A stretch of DNA of 64,000 nucleotides from Nonomuraea harbinensis (lineage in GTDB: Bacteria > Actinomycetota > Actinomycetes > Streptosporangiales > Streptosporangiaceae), in NCBI RefSeq assembly GCF_019396385.1, contig NZ_JAHKRN010000028.1:1-64000 (forward strand), in the 5' to 3' direction. Within the stretch, counting starts at the first letter, position 1; the number at the start of each line of letters is the position of its first letter. Under the pieces are notes generated by a model that was not told the origin of the DNA, did not search any database, and saw nothing but the letters and a program-made list of their open reading frames with translations. Positions 63,262 to 64,000 of the stretch are shown one piece after another. The translations under genes were made by a program, and so were the position numbers.

Positions 63262-63993
63262 TCATGTGACCGGGTAGGCGTCCTCAAGTTCGTGCCGGTC
63301 AGCGGGAAGCAGCACCTCAACCACGACCAGCGGCCGGCTGGAAGCGTCCCGGACCGCCCCGAACACGGCCAGGAGCGGCACGTTCTTCGGCATGCCGAGT
63401 TGCTTGGCCTCCTGGCCGGTGGGCATGCGCGCGGTGATCTGCTCCACGATGTGATCGAAGCGCACCCCCTTGCGCGACGTCAGATGCTCACGGATGCCCT
63501 CCCGCAACGGCTCACCACTGGTCAAGTCCGTGCCCTCCGACAACTCCAAGGGCAACCACAACGACACCAGCTCAGTCGGCTCACCGTCACCGGCCACCAG
63601 GCGCCGACGCAGGAACGCCCTGCTCTTGGACGGCATCTCCAACAGCGACGCCACCCGGTTGGACGGTGTCACCGCGCCCGCCTCCACCAGCTCACCGGGA
63701 GTATCGGTCTCCGGGTTGGCCAGGTACGCCTGTCCGGGCCGGTTGGACTCCATCGACGCCATCGCGGGACGGCCACGTACGAAACGGCCCTTGCCCTGCT
63801 GGGAGTCGATCCAGCCCTGCTCACGCAGCACCCGCAGCGCGGCGACCACGGTAGGCCGGGACACACTGAACTCTTTGATGAGCTGGTGTTCACTGGGCAG
63901 GAGGGAGCCCGGTGGGTACGTTCCCGACTCGATACGCCGCTGAAGGGCCTGCACAAGCTGCGCATACTTCGGCGGTACGGACTCAAGTGACAT
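63262..63993 (-). CDS. GntR-family repressor (KorSA-like)
   Basis: 243-residue regulator. The N-terminal winged helix (YAQLVQALQRRIESGTYPPGSLLPSEHQLIKEFSVSRPTVVAAL, about residues 9-55) is followed by a UTRA-type effector domain. In pSAM2 the GntR protein KorSA represses pra and so holds the element in the integrated state. The TCACTTGAC/GTCAAGTGA operators upstream of pra fit it. ATG start at 63991-63993; it is complete, 7 bases from the window edge. Confidence 0.92.
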   Translation of the reverse strand: MSLESVPPKYAQLVQALQRRIESGTYPPGSLLPSEHQLIKEFSVSRPTVVAALRVLREQGWIDSQQGKGRFVRGRPAMASMESNRPGQAYLANPETDTPGELVEAGAVTPSNRVASLLEMPSKSRAFLRRRLVAGDGEPTELVSLWLPLELSEGTDLTSGEPLREGIREHLTSRKGVRFDHIVEQITARMPTGQEAKQLGMPKNVPLLAVFGAVRDASSRPLVVVEVLLPADRHELEDAYPVT

Positions 63994-64000
63994 TTTGACC

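Larger units (their letters stand above)
56971..64000. mobile_element. Actinomycete integrative and conjugative element (AICE), left part
   Basis: Inserted at the 3' end of tRNA-Ala(TGC). Gene content follows the pSAM2-type plan: tyrosine integrase, excisionase, RepSA-like initiator, FtsK/TraSA translocase, Pra-like activator and GntR (KorSA-like) repressor, all on the minus strand. The left attachment core should lie within the T-arm and acceptor bases (about 56971-56995). The right end is outside the window, so its size and the duplicate tRNA end cannot be checked. The integrase seems damaged. Confidence 0.88.

Overview
The window is high-GC actinobacterial chromosome spanning the replication origin. 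Many GTG/TTG starts, tightly overlapping genes, a proline-rich DnaA linker, a DLW-39 protein and an actinomycete-type integrative element all point to an actinomycete. From memory of gene content I would guess Streptosporangiaceae (Nonomuraea or Streptosporangium-like); the genus is an inference, not something shown here.

Left arm (1-18.6 kb): the tail of a membrane protein; trxB-trxA behind a sigma-R-type promoter; a DnaE1-type DNA polymerase III alpha subunit with a coupled zinc-ribbon protein; LysR, GNAT, a PLP aminotransferase and a D-Ala-D-Ala-ligase-like gene. A 1.65-kb non-coding block of degenerate tandem repeats follows, then a threonine aldolase and a cluster of four parS sites. A fifth parS lies inside parA. 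The minus-strand core cluster rpmH-rnpA-yidD-yidC-jag-rsmG-parA-parB follows.

Origin and replication core (18.6-30.9 kb): DnaA boxes upstream of dnaA, inside its linker coding sequence, and throughout the dnaA-dnaN gap (oriC), which includes four boxes phased at 11 bp. Then come dnaN, gnd, recF, a DUF721/DciA-like gene, gyrB, gyrA, a DUF3566 protein and tRNA-Ile(GAT).

Accessory arm (31-56.9 kb): RidA/WYL-regulator pair; a decayed sulfonate/nitrate-type ABC transporter operon in which all three genes carry lesions; a frameshifted ligand-binding membrane protein; a secreted lectin/beta-helix protein behind a LacI-type palindrome; FAH hydrolase; TetR-hydrolase-CPBP operon; O-methyltransferase; a two-component system divergent from a lipoprotein-MacA-MacB export operon; a membrane protein-PCuAC-DyP peroxidase operon; a universal stress protein; and a copper efflux operon (copZ-secreted protein-copA) preceded by three CsoR-like operators. 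The 39-residue DLW-39 gene, a HAD phosphatase and tRNA-Ala(TGC) end this arm.

Mobile element (about 56.97 kb to the window end): an actinomycete integrative and conjugative element (AICE) at the 3' end of tRNA-Ala, with integrase, excisionase, RepSA-like HUH initiator, small zinc-ribbon protein, FtsK/TraSA translocase, two small proteins, Pra-like activator, S1-domain protein and GntR (KorSA-like) repressor. Its right end lies outside the window. The integrase appears to lack part of its DNA-binding region.

The observations most worth following are the repeat block at 10.1-11.4 kb, the phased DnaA-box array in oriC, the run of partly deleted genes at 32.6-36.5 kb, and the regulatory logic of the AICE.
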